Positions 1-10,176 of a stretch of DNA of 20,138 nt are shown in pieces. The DNA is from Fomitopsis serialis (lineage: Eukaryota; Basidiomycota; Agaricomycetes; Polyporales; Fomitopsidaceae): positions 1 through 20,138 of the forward strand of contig NW_025955575.1 of the NCBI RefSeq assembly GCF_022376445.1. The letters are read 5' to 3'. The translations under genes and the position numbers were made by a program. How positions within the stretch are numbered: the stretch's first letter is position 1; each line of letters opens with the position of its first letter. The notes under the pieces are model-generated. The model made no database searches. It was not told the DNA's origin and saw only the letters and a list, made by a program, of their open reading frames with translations.

Positions 1-368
1 GCGCGCTGTGACTGATCTTTGCATGTCGGCAAATAATGATAGACCACCTGTACAACGCACACGCAGGAGCTAGGCGCGGCGAGCGATGCAAGTTCACGAG
101 CGGTGGTCAGGCGGAGTTGTCCGAGGTTGAAATGGGCCTCGAGGAAGGACTTTCCACCGTCAAGTTACTATAACGGCACCTTGCCGAGAAATCGTTTCCG
201 ACGAAGCGTGATGGGTGGATTCTGCACCACGCTAGCCCAACCGATCTCTGCGTGCGCGCTGCGACGAGTGGTCCATCGGTATCTTATTTGCTATGCTGTC
301 TCCCGGTTTTGGGGAAGTTAAAAGCTCCTCGATCACCAGGTCGTAGGATCGGAATCGGGCACGCAGCA
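1..368. other. 5' flank of upstream DUF6534 copy, no gene recognised
   Basis: No coding feature is recognised here. From about 310 on, the sequence is alignable with about 4170-4212, upstream of the second DUF6534 copy, so the left edge of the tandem duplication appears to lie near 310. Short ORFs on both strands show no familiar motif and no splice-consistent extension. Confidence 0.5.
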
Positions 369-2014
369 ATGGCCTCGTCTGCGACGGTCCCTCTCGCGTT
401 GGTGACGCCTCTGCCACTGCTGTAAGACTGTCCAACACAATCTGTCGGATAGCGTACTGACTGCATGAACACATGTTAGTGCCGGACCTCAGGTAGGTCG
501 TGCAGTATCATGCATCGGGCGAATAGGACTGACGTCGTACGGCGCAGTTACTTGGTGCGTTCTTCAACTGGGACCTCCTGGGAGTCATAACACTACAATG
601 CTGTGAGTCGGAGCTCGTCTGTCTGTATGCGTCCTCGGCCTACACTCTCGACCAGATTCATATTACGACAACTTCAAGACCAATCGACTCTCCCTCAAAT
701 GCCTCGGTACGCACCACAGTCCGCTACCCACACACACCGAGCAACCGCTCACTGTCCCTCACCAGTGCTTAGCGTGCTCATTTTCGAGTGGGTGCAAACC
801 GGGCTGATCACCGCAGACGAGATGCGGATCTACGTGTATGACCACGGGAACGTCATTTCAGTACTCGCATTCCACAGCACATGGTTCTCCGTGACGATCA
901 TGAGTGGACTCATCTCGGCCGTCGTGCAGATGTTCTTCGCGTGGCGGGTCTTCAAGCTGTCACGGTCGCGCGTGCTCGGCGGGTCAATGGCTGCGTTCAT
1001 CGTCGCGGTATGTGCTATGTGGTGCTTCGCACACTGGGAATTGCTGACGGTGGAGTGCGGATAGCTCGCGGTGTCGCAGATGGTTGCATGTATGATCGCG
1101 AGATCGAAGGTGAGTCGCCGCTAGTGGCTAATGCCTGGACGGCCGATGCTGAAGAAGTGGATGCAGGCGAAAGCTGAGGGCATTGCTTCTGCGCTGCACG
1201 GGCAGCTGCGCACTGCCATCATCGTAAGTTTTCTGTCGGTCTCCACCTCCCATTACTCGCTTCATGGAACTTAGGTCTGGCTCACGGGCGCCGTCGCCGT
1301 CGACGTGCTGATCGCCGTGTGCATGACTTACCTGGTATGTCCCCCCACGCATTCGCCGCCAGTGTACTCAATGACGGGAGCGCAGCTCCTGAGGAGCAAG
1401 ACCGGTATAGCATCAACAGACGCGCTTATCAACAGGATGGTCCGCCTAGTGGTCGAGACAGGCACTTTGACTGGTATGTCTCCACCCACTGTTCTACACG
1501 CGCCAGCGCTTGACCCGACAGGTCACTCGTAGCTAGTCTCTCGATCCTCGGCCTTATCGCCGGGAGCATCCGACCGGTGAGTGAATTCAACTACTTCTTC
1601 GGGGAATGACGGTCGGACTGACTGTCTCAGCTGCATGAGACGTTAGTCTATGAGGTGCTTGCGTTCATCTTCACGAAGATGTAAGTCTCCTCGGAGGCGT
1701 AATGGACGTACCCCAATTAACGGCATCCAAGGTACTCGATCACATTCCTTACCAACCTCAACAGTCGCGTATACCTACGCAAGTACGACAAATCCGCAGT
1801 CGAGCTCCCGTCGATGAGCGGGCTCCGTTTCGCCCATAACACCACCTCCGAGGCCCAGACGAGCACCGCGGAGATGGCGATGGCGCAGAAGAGCTTTGCA
1901 CTCGTTGGCGCGACGTGGTCCGCGATGCACCGGAGGGTCGTGGACGCAGAGAGCGACGACACGGCCTCTGAGAAGTCAGAGAAACGTAGGAAGCGGCGGA
2001 ACCCGACCGTGTAA
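369..2014 (+). pseudogene. DUF6534 membrane protein, upstream tandem copy, broken in exon 1
   Basis: Paralogue of the gene at 4213-5899 with the same 11-exon plan. Exons 2-11 are 548-602, 656-706, 766-1007, 1065-1109, 1167-1223, 1275-1334, 1386-1473, 1533-1576, 1631-1680 and 1732-2014. All join in frame with GT..AG introns and give most of a seven-helix membrane protein, with the family-like segment FLTNLNSRVYLRKY near the start of the last exon and a charged Ser-rich tail. Exon 1 (369-about 448) begins MASSATVPLALV like the other copy, but has a TAA at codon 19 (423-425), a net 2-nt length change against the paralogue, and AT instead of GT at the expected donor (449-450). A donor-like GTAAGA at 422 would splice out of frame with exon 2. 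It is therefore probably not expressed as full-length protein, unless an unrecognised alternative first exon exists. Molecular function of DUF6534 proteins is unknown. Confidence 0.75.
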
Positions 2015-2908
2015 GGTTGTGGGCTCGTCTGTACTCGGATGGTCTCGGGTGGGGTGTCCGACAGTTCGAGGCCGTGGCTAAGTCACTGGGGAAGTGCGCA
2101 AATCCGCCCGTTGATTCATCCTCTCCATGCGAAGCGCCTGTCATGGAGGGCCATGTCTGAGGCTATTAACATAGCTATGGGTAATTTGAGGTGCATTGAA
2201 CAGGGCTAGTATCATATGCAGGAACATATACATACATAAAACTGACCTTTCGCCGACCGCGGGCGCTTACGGTGTCTGGGTACTGGTCCCATTCCTTGTG
2301 CATTCACGGCCTTGCTGGCCCCTTTATTGTGCGGATTTCAAAAGCATAGAGGTCGCTGAGAGGCTTTTGAGCCTATCTGGAGAGTATTGAGGGAGCTAGC
2401 GAGAGGCGAGAGAGGAACACCGTGACTGCGAGTCGCGATGTGGTGGAGGCGAGTGGCCGCAGCGGGCCCCTGTGGCGCGTACCACTGACAATCTCTGAGT
2501 CCAAGTCAACCTTCGTGCCTCAGGATATCGGATGTCCTTGCAGTCTGATCTCCACCGTTCAACATCAGCTAGCGGGTCACTATAGTGCTCCTGGGCAAAA
2601 CCGGATGATATTCCGTTTGACGAGATTGCGAGCCTACATGAACGACTCCGACTCTCTCGCCCGGTGCCGTACGTCGTTGCGGCAAACCCTATCACTGCGA
2701 CTAGGATGGGAGGCCTTGGCGGCGGAACTATGTCGAAGCAACAGCGGCTGCCTTCTATCTGACTAGCTTCAAGGATCTGCAGATCATTTTCTGAGCAAGT
2801 TTGATTGGGGCGAGGCGGCGGTTTCAACTTGGCTTTGGGGGATCAGCTACTAGTACGTGACAGATTCTGTCATGTCATCTCGCCGATCGAGTTGACACAT
2901 GACAGAAC
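2015..2908. other. intergenic between DUF6534 copies, first part
   Basis: The first 100 or so bases match the 3' flank of the second DUF6534 copy (5900-5985), so the duplication ends near 2120. The rest holds only ORFs without recognisable motifs; the longest is a 143-codon - strand ORF at 2396-2827 with low-complexity, arginine-rich content. An inverted repeat is listed separately. Confidence 0.5.
2865..2907. repeat. perfect 11-bp inverted repeat
   Basis: TTCTGTCATGT at 2865-2875 is the exact reverse complement of ACATGACAGAA at 2897-2907, with a 21-nt spacer. It ends 1 nt before the ATG at 2909. It could be a hairpin in a leader or a palindromic protein-binding site; chance is not excluded. 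Confidence 0.55.
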
Positions 2909-3234
2909 ATGTCCGATCGGTGTAGGATATACCTGGAGCAGTACTGTCAGTGCACAGACGGCGCCGACGTCACCGCGACGCAAGATCGCATTATGCAGGA
3001 GCTAGAACAGAGTTATCAGCAGTCACGAGAAGAAGAGCAGCTGGTGAGTGTTGGCTGTGCTTCTCGATCAGCTTCTGACTTTTTGCGCAGGATACGGAAG
3101 TGATCTTCTCGTTGCGACAAATCATTGAGCACGACCCCGACATTCAGCGTGTATCATCTCATGCCCTCGTGTACGGTATTTTCAAGCGTTCTTCCTCCAG
3201 CGTTGTGTCCATATCCTCCTCGCCGCCGTTCTGA
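2909..3234 (+). CDS. possible two-exon small protein, 92 aa, unknown
   Basis: Not recognised. Exon 2909-3043 (45 codons) and exon 3091-3234 are separated by a 47-nt intron with a GTGAGT donor and a GCGCAG acceptor, matching the intron size and border style of the other genes here, and both exons are phase 0. The predicted product is Gln/Glu-rich and helix-prone up to about residue 45 (segments such as RIMQELEQSYQQ and REEEQL), then has a short segment around RQIIEHDPDIQRV and a Ser-rich end. No domain, signal peptide or membrane segment is visible. It may be a fragment of a larger gene or a chance ORF; the only support is the clean splice pair. Confidence 0.3.
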
Positions 3235-4212
3235 CTCGTGATCAGAATTGACCCAACGACTTGGGGGGATCTTGCCGATGTAATCACAGCCACGACTCGA
3301 CGGCAAGATTGGCTACGATCGCTCTTATTCCGCCAGCTTTGCCCTACTGGTGAACGTTTGAACGATAATACCAACACACTCAACGGTTCACGGCTGTGCC
3401 CCATACTTACCCCACATAGTCCACGTCTTTTCGCACATGGCCTCCCCGTGCTCAGGTACACTGGATCGCTGGGCGTATCAGGACATGCCTTGGACGTGCT
3501 CAGATATTGCAGATCACGTTGTGCTCTAGCCTAGGCCCCATGGCCATCAATTGCTGCGACCTAACTTTGGTCCTCAGCCATATGCGGCAGCCCAAGGCTG
3601 CAGCTCGATTGTTATCGGGTTTGTTGCTATCCTGGATGAGTCCTGAAGCACCCTCCCACTTCAAAGCCTCCGTCATATGTTCTACTGGTGGAGCTGAGTC
3701 TCATTTCCACGTCATATTCCTGATACAGTGGATATTCGGACTCGGAGGCACACGCATAAAGCCTGCAACTAAGGTCTCCTAGTCTCCCGCGTCTTAGCAC
3801 ATTGTTTAGTACTTGTTTCGGTTAATAACTGTTGAGTCCATCATCATCATATCAAAACCAAGGTCTGCCCCTGTTCGTTGGTCTGGGCTTATGTTTATGC
3901 TGATATGGACGGCACAGCCAAATAACAGATGATTTACTCATCCATGATCGAACATCGCGCGTTGCCTCGCGTTGTAGTCTCCGCTGCTGACCAAAAAAAG
4001 TTACTCTACTCGCGTTGTGCGCCCCAGGTGATCGAACTTTGTATATAGGTGAGCGGTCATCCGTACTGGGGGTGCCCTGCCCCGCACCGTGTTAGCCTCT
4101 ACCTGCCGCGTCCCAATTCTGGGGAAATCTAGCTACGACTTCGTGCTCCTACGAAGTGTCCTCTTCGTTGAAGCTCCCCGATTCACCAGCTTATAGTATC
4201 AGAACCACAGCC
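3235..4212. other. intergenic and promoter region of downstream DUF6534 copy
   Basis: ORFs at 3238-3534 and 3507-3782 (+) have no recognisable motif and atypical composition. A TATATAG at 4042-4048 lies about 165 bp before the ATG at 4213 and is a possible core promoter element. Nothing else is supported. Confidence 0.45.
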
Positions 4213-5899
4213 ATGACTTCGCCTGCGACGGTCCCCCTCGCGTTACCGACGTCTCTACCGCTGCTGTACGCCTCCGCTCTAGTCCGTCGGGTAAAGTACT
4301 GACTGTCTGCGTGGACGCATGTTAGTGCCGGACCTCAGGTTAATTGTACAGCAGCATGCATAGTGCTGAGAAGGACTGACGTCGTACGGCGCAGTTACTT
4401 GGTGTTTTCTTCAACTGGGGTCTCCTGGGAGTCTTAACACTACAATGCTGTGAGTCGGACCTTGTCTGTCTGTATAGGTCCTCGGCCCACACTCCCGAAT
4501 AGATTCATATTACGACAACTTCAATCGGACCGACCGACTCTCCCTCAAATTCCTCGGTACGCCCTATCCTCGTTTACTGACCACACACCGACCAACTGCT
4601 CACTGTTCCTTTACAGTGCTCAGCGTATTCATCTACGAATGGGTGCAGACCGGGCTGATTACCGCCGCAGCGATGCAGATCTACGTGTACGACTACGGGA
4701 ACGTCATCTCGGTCCTCGCGTTCCACAACACCTGGTTCTCCGCGACGATCATGTGCGGGCTCATCTCGGCCGTCGTGCAGATATTCTTTGCATGGCGGAT
4801 CTTCAAGCTGTCGCGGTCGCCCGTGCTGGGTGGCTCGATGGCTGCGTTCATTGTCGCCGTGCGTACTCTCTGGTCTGGTTTAATGTGCTGGGGCTGACGG
4901 TCGTTGCGGTGTGTGAATAGCTCGCAGTGGTGCAGACGATTGCATGTATAATCACGGGAGTGAAGGTCAGTCGTCGCCGATGGCGGATGCGTACCAGATG
5001 GCTGAACCCGAGGCATTTGGTGCAGGAGAAAGCTGAAGGCATTGCTTCCGCGCTGCATGGGCAGCTACTCACTGTCGCAATTGTCAGTCCCGTATGATCA
5101 TGCACTCTCGGAAACCTGCTCATGGGCACTTAGCTCTGGCTAGGGGGGACTGTCGTAGTCGACGTGCTTATCGCCGTGTGCATGACCTACCTCGTACGTC
5201 CTCTGCGCGTTCGTTTCTCGGATATCCCCTCAATGACGCGAATGCAGCTCCTGAGGAGAAAGACAGGGATATCATCAACAGACGCGCTTATCAACAGGAT
5301 GGTCCGCCTTGTGGTCGAGACAGGCACCCTTACTGGTATGTCTCTACAGCTCTCGCGTCAGCGCTCAACCTGACAGGTCCTTCGTAGCCAGTCTCTCGAT
5401 CCTCGTCCTCATCACCGCGAATATCCGACCAGTGAGTCAACACAGCTGCTTCTTCGGGAGATGACGGTCAGACTGACTGCCTCTTAGCTGCACGAGACGC
5501 TAGTCTATCAGGCACCTGCGCTTATCCTCACGAAAATGTAAGTCGTCTCATAGGCATGACGGACCTCACCTTCACTCACGCTTTTCAAGGTACTCGAACA
5601 CATTCCTTACTAACCTCAACAGTCGCGTATACCTACGCAAGTACACCCAATCCACATGCGAGCTCCCGCCGGCGAGCGGCGTCCGTTTCGCCAACAGCGG
5701 CACCTCGGCGTTCGAATCCTCCAGGGACCAGACGAGCACCGAGGAGATGGCGCAGAAGAGCTTTGCGCTCGCGGGTGCGCTCGAGAGCAGCCGTAGCGCG
5801 GGGTCCGCGATGCTCCGGAGGGACGCGGGCACAGAGAGCGACGACGCGGTTTCTGAGAAGTCGGAGAAGCGTAGGCAGCGGCGGAACTCGATCGTTTAA
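4213..5899 (+). CDS. DUF6534-type seven-helix membrane protein
   Basis: Predicted 360-residue integral membrane protein of a family (DUF6534) expanded in Agaricomycetes; its function is unknown. Eleven exons: 4213-4290, 4395-4449, 4503-4556, 4617-4858, 4921-4965, 5026-5082, 5134-5193, 5248-5335, 5388-5431, 5488-5537 and 5590-5899. All introns are GT..AG and the sum is 1,083 nt, with no stop. Seven hydrophobic segments are seen at about residues 24-46, 57-80, 96-122, 128-156, 172-198, 209-238 and 242-266. The last carries NTFLTNLNSRVYLR, which matches the family's typical NSLLATLNAR-like end. Residues 267-360 form a hydrophilic Ser/Glu/Arg-rich tail, probably cytosolic. The start was chosen because MTSPATVPLALP resembles family N-termini and exon 1 is phase 0 with a GTAAAG donor. 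This copy looks functional, unlike the upstream one. Confidence 0.85.
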
Positions 5900-7535
5900 A
5901 GTTGTGGACTCCTCTATACTCGGATGATCTCGGGTGGGGTCTCGTTCGAGGTCGATGCTAATGGGGAAGTGCGCAGGCCCGCCCATGATTGATTGATGCG
6001 TCATGCTCCAGAAGTGGTAATTATGACATGGAGCCGTTGCGATGTACACTTAGTCTGTGTCCAGATCTTATACCTCTGTATTTTTTTCGTGAGCGGGAGT
6101 TCCGAACAACGATGAGCAGGACGCGAGAGACGACGAGGAGACGCGAAAGGACGCGTTTACAGGGTACACGTGACCGTAGGTCGCGATTGCGCCATCGTTC
6201 GCCACCGTCTGAGTTGCAACGCCTCGCAGGATGCAACGGCCTCCTTTCCTCCTGCGTTCATCTCGCCCCTGCCCTGCGTTGTCTTCGTCACGACTGTCCT
6301 CTATCCTCTGCTCGTTGTTCTCGTCGTTTGCGAGGTATCTGCCGCGGTTGGATGGTTCTCTTGGTCAAGCACGTGATCACATCGAGTGCATACGACGTTT
6401 CCTCGATGCAATCCTTTGGTGTATCCGAGCGACGTGCATTCTCAGGCGTATCGCGTTGCCTCGCGGAGAAATGCGAGGCTACCACAGGTAGTCAGCCTTT
6501 GGCGGAATAAGGTCTAGTCGCGACGATGCGTTCGGGATGGAGATGCCCTGTGGTAAGCTGTCATGACGGACAGTCTTCTCCCGGGTGGAAGGCAGCTGGT
6601 GGGGAGCAATGGCCTACTGTGGTGCGTACTCGGATCCTGGTCTGACCCGACACTTCGCGATGCAGTCAGTGTACACGTTGTGGGAGTATTCACCAAGTTT
6701 TGCTACAGGTGGCTTACCTCAATCACCGTTTGACTCTCGGCCACTGTAGGCAACTGTCTGGCCCCGCTGTTCTGCACGCAGTACCTTCGCTCGGCTGCCT
6801 TCGGATGTCCATGCTGCAGCCTGCCCAGCCCCTATGTCTACGCCCTCTTTATCGCCGCCTCCTTACCGTCTGTCGCCCACGTCCTCTCCCTGCGCGCTTC
6901 GACTGCTCCCCACTGGTACTCCAGGTCTTCTGTTCTGCACCATCTGGTCACCGTCGCTCTTTGTTGCGCTGTGTAGTCCAGAGTCTCTGGAACTGCTGTC
7001 TGCGGCTGCTACTCAGGCGTGTCTGCTGTTCAAGCTCCGCTCTTCTTTCTCACGACGACTGGGCAATCTCTTGCACGCGTGCCGGAGAACGTGTGCCTCG
7101 TCCCCCTGTCGCAGGTCGTGCGCGATAGCATTGGGGTCGCCATCGCTTCGTATTCCGAATTCTCGCCAGCGCCACGGTGTTGCGGGCGTCCTTCTGCCTG
7201 TCTCTTCCGTTGCTGCCGATGGTTCTGCCAACCTTGTCTGCGATAATCCGTGCCTACGGTCTTCTGATTCGCCATGTCTGTTGCTCGGCTACTCTCCCGA
7301 GTCCCAGGAGTACCCCCGATATGTGTCAATATCTATGCTATCGAAGTCATGGGCGCGTAATTGAGACGATGTCTCGGTACGTTTTGTTCTGGTCTATTCC
7401 TTTCTGCTCCTCCGTGTGACCACTGCATTGTACATATTTGTTCCCCTGCTCGTCTATAAAAGCTTGCATTTTTTCCGTCCGAACAGCCCAGTGTGACGCT
7501 TCAGTCGCAATCTGCCCCTCCAATATCCAGCCGCC
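5900..7535. other. long intergenic region, pyrimidine-rich on + strand
   Basis: After about 85 bases of duplicated 3' flank, no gene is recognised. From about 6230 to 7480 the + strand is rich in C and T and holds overlapping ORFs in all three + frames (up to 176 codons at 6834-7364), which is what a stop-poor pyrimidine-biased stretch would give. No domain motif, splice-consistent gene model or methyltransferase signature was found. The end holds the promoter of the EgtB-like gene. Confidence 0.5.
7454..7461 (+). promoter_or_regulatory. TATA box of EgtB-like gene
   Basis: TATAAAAG, about 75 bp upstream of the ATG at 7536, which has a strong GCCGCCATG context. Position and spacing fit a fungal core promoter. 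Confidence 0.6.
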
Positions 7536-9687
7536 ATGTCTCGTTCTGCCTCTTCGTCGTCCTCCTATTCTCCGACCTCGACTGCGCCGTCTACTCCGCC
7601 CGTCGAGTCTGCCCCTGCTTACTTCCTCCTCACCCACGAGTCAAGTGCGGCCTTCCTGAAGGCACTGCCGGCTCAACAGGGGAGCGGCGACCGTGTGCTC
7701 CTCCTGGAAGGCCATGGCGCTGCGCGGACCTTGCTGGAAGAGGCGGCCGACGTCGTCGAGGACAAGTCACTCATCGACGCAGAAAAGTGGGAATGCGTGA
7801 AGAGGACCGACGAAGGCGCCGAAGTGGCATTGTACCGAACGAACGCCTCAATTTTGAGTGCTGCAACTGACGCGGTTGCATTCGACCAGCTGCATGTCCA
7901 GACGGGACGCGTACGTATCTTTGGTCTGCCTCACTAGCCGCTGATTCGAACGATTATGCAGCGATCGTATGAGGACATGCTCAACATAGTTACGGATGCT
8001 CATCTCCGGATCGTCGTGACACTCCGATCCCCTACCGACGACTCCCTCGCTCTCCACATCCTCGAGCGCCCCGCCGTCACCTTCCCCCGCCTCTCGCTCA
8101 CTCCCTGCTCGCCCCTGAACCCCACAGGCAGCCCCTACAACATGCCCTCCCTCTCCGGATTCCAAGACGGCTGGCGCGTGTGGGACCTGATCACCCTCGG
8201 GATGATCCCACCCTCGCTCCTGCACAGCAAGCCCATCGACCTGCGGCACAAGCCGCTCTTCTACATGGGGCACCTCCCGACGTTCCTCAACCTGCTCATG
8301 ACCGCGTACCTGAAGGAGCGCCCCGTCGAGCCCGTGCGGTTCACGAGCATCTTCGAGCGCGGCATCGACCCGCACGTGGACGACCCGGAGTACTGCCACT
8401 CGCACTCAGAGGTCCCGGAGAAGGACGAGGACTGGCCCGCGCTGGGCGAGGTCCTCGCGTACCGCGACAGGGTGCGGGAGCGCCTCATGCGGCTGTATGA
8501 GGAGGTCAAAAAGGGCGAGCGACCTTTGACGAGGAGACTCGCGAGGACGTTGGTGATGGTCCTCGAGCATGACGGGTTCCACATCGAGGTTGGTCCCCAT
8601 CTGTTTTCGGTTCAACTTGGCACTGACCAAGGTGATACAGACCCTACTCTATATTCTCATTCAGCGCGCTGGCACCGGCATGCTTCCGCCGCCCGGCTTC
8701 GCCACCCCTCCTTGGAAGCACCTCGCTGCGCAATGGGACGCCACCCCTGCGCCTACCACGCCGTACGCCACGCTCGGACCCTGCACGCTCACAATGGGCC
8801 ACGACGACCAAGAGCCGGACGATCTCCTTCCTGAGTTCACCAACGCCGTCGCTGGTCACGATTTCGGTTGGGACAACGAGAGCCCGAAGCGCACCGTCTC
8901 CGTCGGGCAGTTCAATATCTCCTGGCGGCCCGTCACGAACGGGGAGTTCCTCGATTTCTGGCGGGGCGCGGGCAAGGACCGCGTCGGGCTGCCGCCGAGC
9001 TGGGTGCTCGACTCGGACTCGGATAACAGCGAGGTGAGCGTGCGCACGCTGTACGGGTCCGTGCCGATGGACGTCGCGCGGCACTGGCCGGTGCTCACGG
9101 CGTACGACGACCTCGTGGCGTATGCGGCGAGCAAGGGCGGGCGGATCCCGACGGAGCCGGAGCTGCGGCTGTTCTTGGACACGTATCAGGTTGGCTACGA
9201 GGAGGGCGCGAACATGGGGTTCAGGAATTGGCACCCTATGCCGTGAGTTTCACTTACTCGTCTTGTCTCCAATGTGGCGGCGGGCTGAGCGACTGTGTAG
9301 TGCGACGGCCGGGGGCGAGAAGGACGAAGGACGGGGCTCCAACGGCGGTGTCTGGGAGTGGACGTCGACGCTCTTCGACATGCATGAAGGCTTCGCGGGC
9401 ACGAGCATCTTCCCTGGGTGTGTACGGTCTCGCGTCTACTGCAGCGCGTCATCTAATCGAGTCATGCCTTCCAGCTACTCCTCCGACTTCTATGACACGA
9501 AGCACCAGGTCGTGGTATGTGCTTTTCTCTGCTTGGCAAAATTATTCGCTGACTCGGTCACCTTCTAAAGCTCGGCGCATCGTACGCGACCATCCCCCGC
9601 CTGGGCGAGCGCTGCACAGTGCGCAACTTCTACCAGCACAACTATCCGTACCCGTGGGTCGGGGCCAGGGTGGCGTACGACTGTTGA
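7536..9687 (+). CDS. stand-alone EgtB-like protein (DinB + FGE-sulfatase domains)
   Basis: Six exons (7536-7910, 7962-8588, 8641-9242, 9301-9417, 9475-9514, 9571-9687) give 625 residues with all junctions in frame. Residues 1 to about 125 are a Ser-rich leader plus a stretch I do not recognise. Residues about 190-345 form a DinB-type domain: RHKPLFYMGH (His229), FERGIDP, the CHSHSEVP segment typical of fungal Egt1, and HDGFHIE (His328, His332), giving a probable three-His iron site. Residues about 370-625 form the FGE-sulfatase domain, with VWEWTST and a C-terminal NYPYPWVGAR. In ergothioneine synthesis EgtB/Egt1 is a non-heme iron sulfoxide synthase joining a thiol (cysteine or gamma-glutamylcysteine) to hercynine. 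Fungal Egt1 also has an N-terminal histidine methyltransferase half of about 350 residues, absent here and not found upstream. It is probably a paralogue using hercynine made elsewhere, or a different substrate. No frameshift. Family assignment is firm; substrate is inference. Confidence 0.88.
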
Positions 9688-10176
9688 ATCCAGAAGTCCT
9701 GGTGGCGTAAAAGCAATGGTGTAACGTCGAGTATGCTCTCGTTGATTATTATGTCTGTGTATGTACGAATAACTGTCAGAACTTTAACTGTACCTGTAGA
9801 ATTTGTTGATGCAGATGTTGTCTCACTACACGGACTATTCACCACCAATGAGGGATTCTGGAACGTCGGCTCAGTTGTCCTGCATCAGAAAGTGCTGCCG
9901 CATCTGTTTCCTTCTTCCTTTGGTCGCAAGCCGCAAGTGAAACTCGTTCAGAGATTCGTGTACTTGAATGTTATATGCCCCAGCGATTGAATAATCATAC
10001 GCGACGAAGATCCAGCTTTAGTGTACAGGGGTAATATTCATTTGAGGGATCATCAACTCCTTCGGACAGTTGGGACACATACATACAGTGGATAGTGGTA
10101 TAAAGAAACGAACTATGGTCTGGACAGCAATGCAGGTATGTAACGTAAGGAGCTGCACGAATGAGCCACATGGTTC
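9688..10176. other. intergenic, no gene recognised
   Basis: AT-richer than its surroundings. It separates the 3' end of the EgtB-like gene from the 3' end of the kinase-like remnant on the opposite strand (convergent arrangement), so it should hold both polyadenylation regions. The 85-codon + ORF at 9733-9990 shows no motif. Confidence 0.5.

Larger units (their letters stand above)
310..5985. repeat. tandem segmental duplication, about 1.8-kb units
   Basis: Unit 1 (about 310-2120) and unit 2 (about 4170-5985) align through the 5' flank, all exons, several introns and the first 90 or so bases of 3' flank. Intron 1 keeps exact blocks: 23 nt at 472-494 versus 4318-4340, and a 33-nt block at 525-557 versus 4372-4404 that runs into exon 2. 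Intron 2 is also closely similar. About 2.0 kb of unrelated sequence separates the units. The edges are approximate because alignment was by eye. Confidence 0.85.

Noticed and set aside
5700..5720. GTTCGAATCC resembling a tRNA B box
   Set aside because: It is inside the coding last exon of the DUF6534 gene, with no A box or cloverleaf around it.
5989..6510. 173-codon Arg-rich + strand ORF
   Set aside because: Begins in the 3' flank of the DUF6534 duplication, is low-complexity and has no counterpart in the other unit.
6834..7364. 176-codon + strand ORF
   Set aside because: Pyrimidine-rich stretch open in several frames at once, no motif, no splice partners.
5900..7535. Search for a lost methyltransferase half of Egt1
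   Set aside because: No glycine-rich SAM motif or EgtD-like segment was seen in any frame, so no such remnant is claimed.
7848..8405. 185-codon - strand ORF
   Set aside because: Antisense shadow of exons 1-2 of the EgtB-like gene; no motif.
8644..9234. 196-codon - strand ORF
   Set aside because: It lies opposite exon 3 of the EgtB-like gene, where GC-rich codon use makes the other strand stop-poor.
9733..9990. 85-codon + strand ORF after the EgtB-like gene
   Set aside because: AT-rich 3' flank, no motif and no splice continuation; most likely untranslated.
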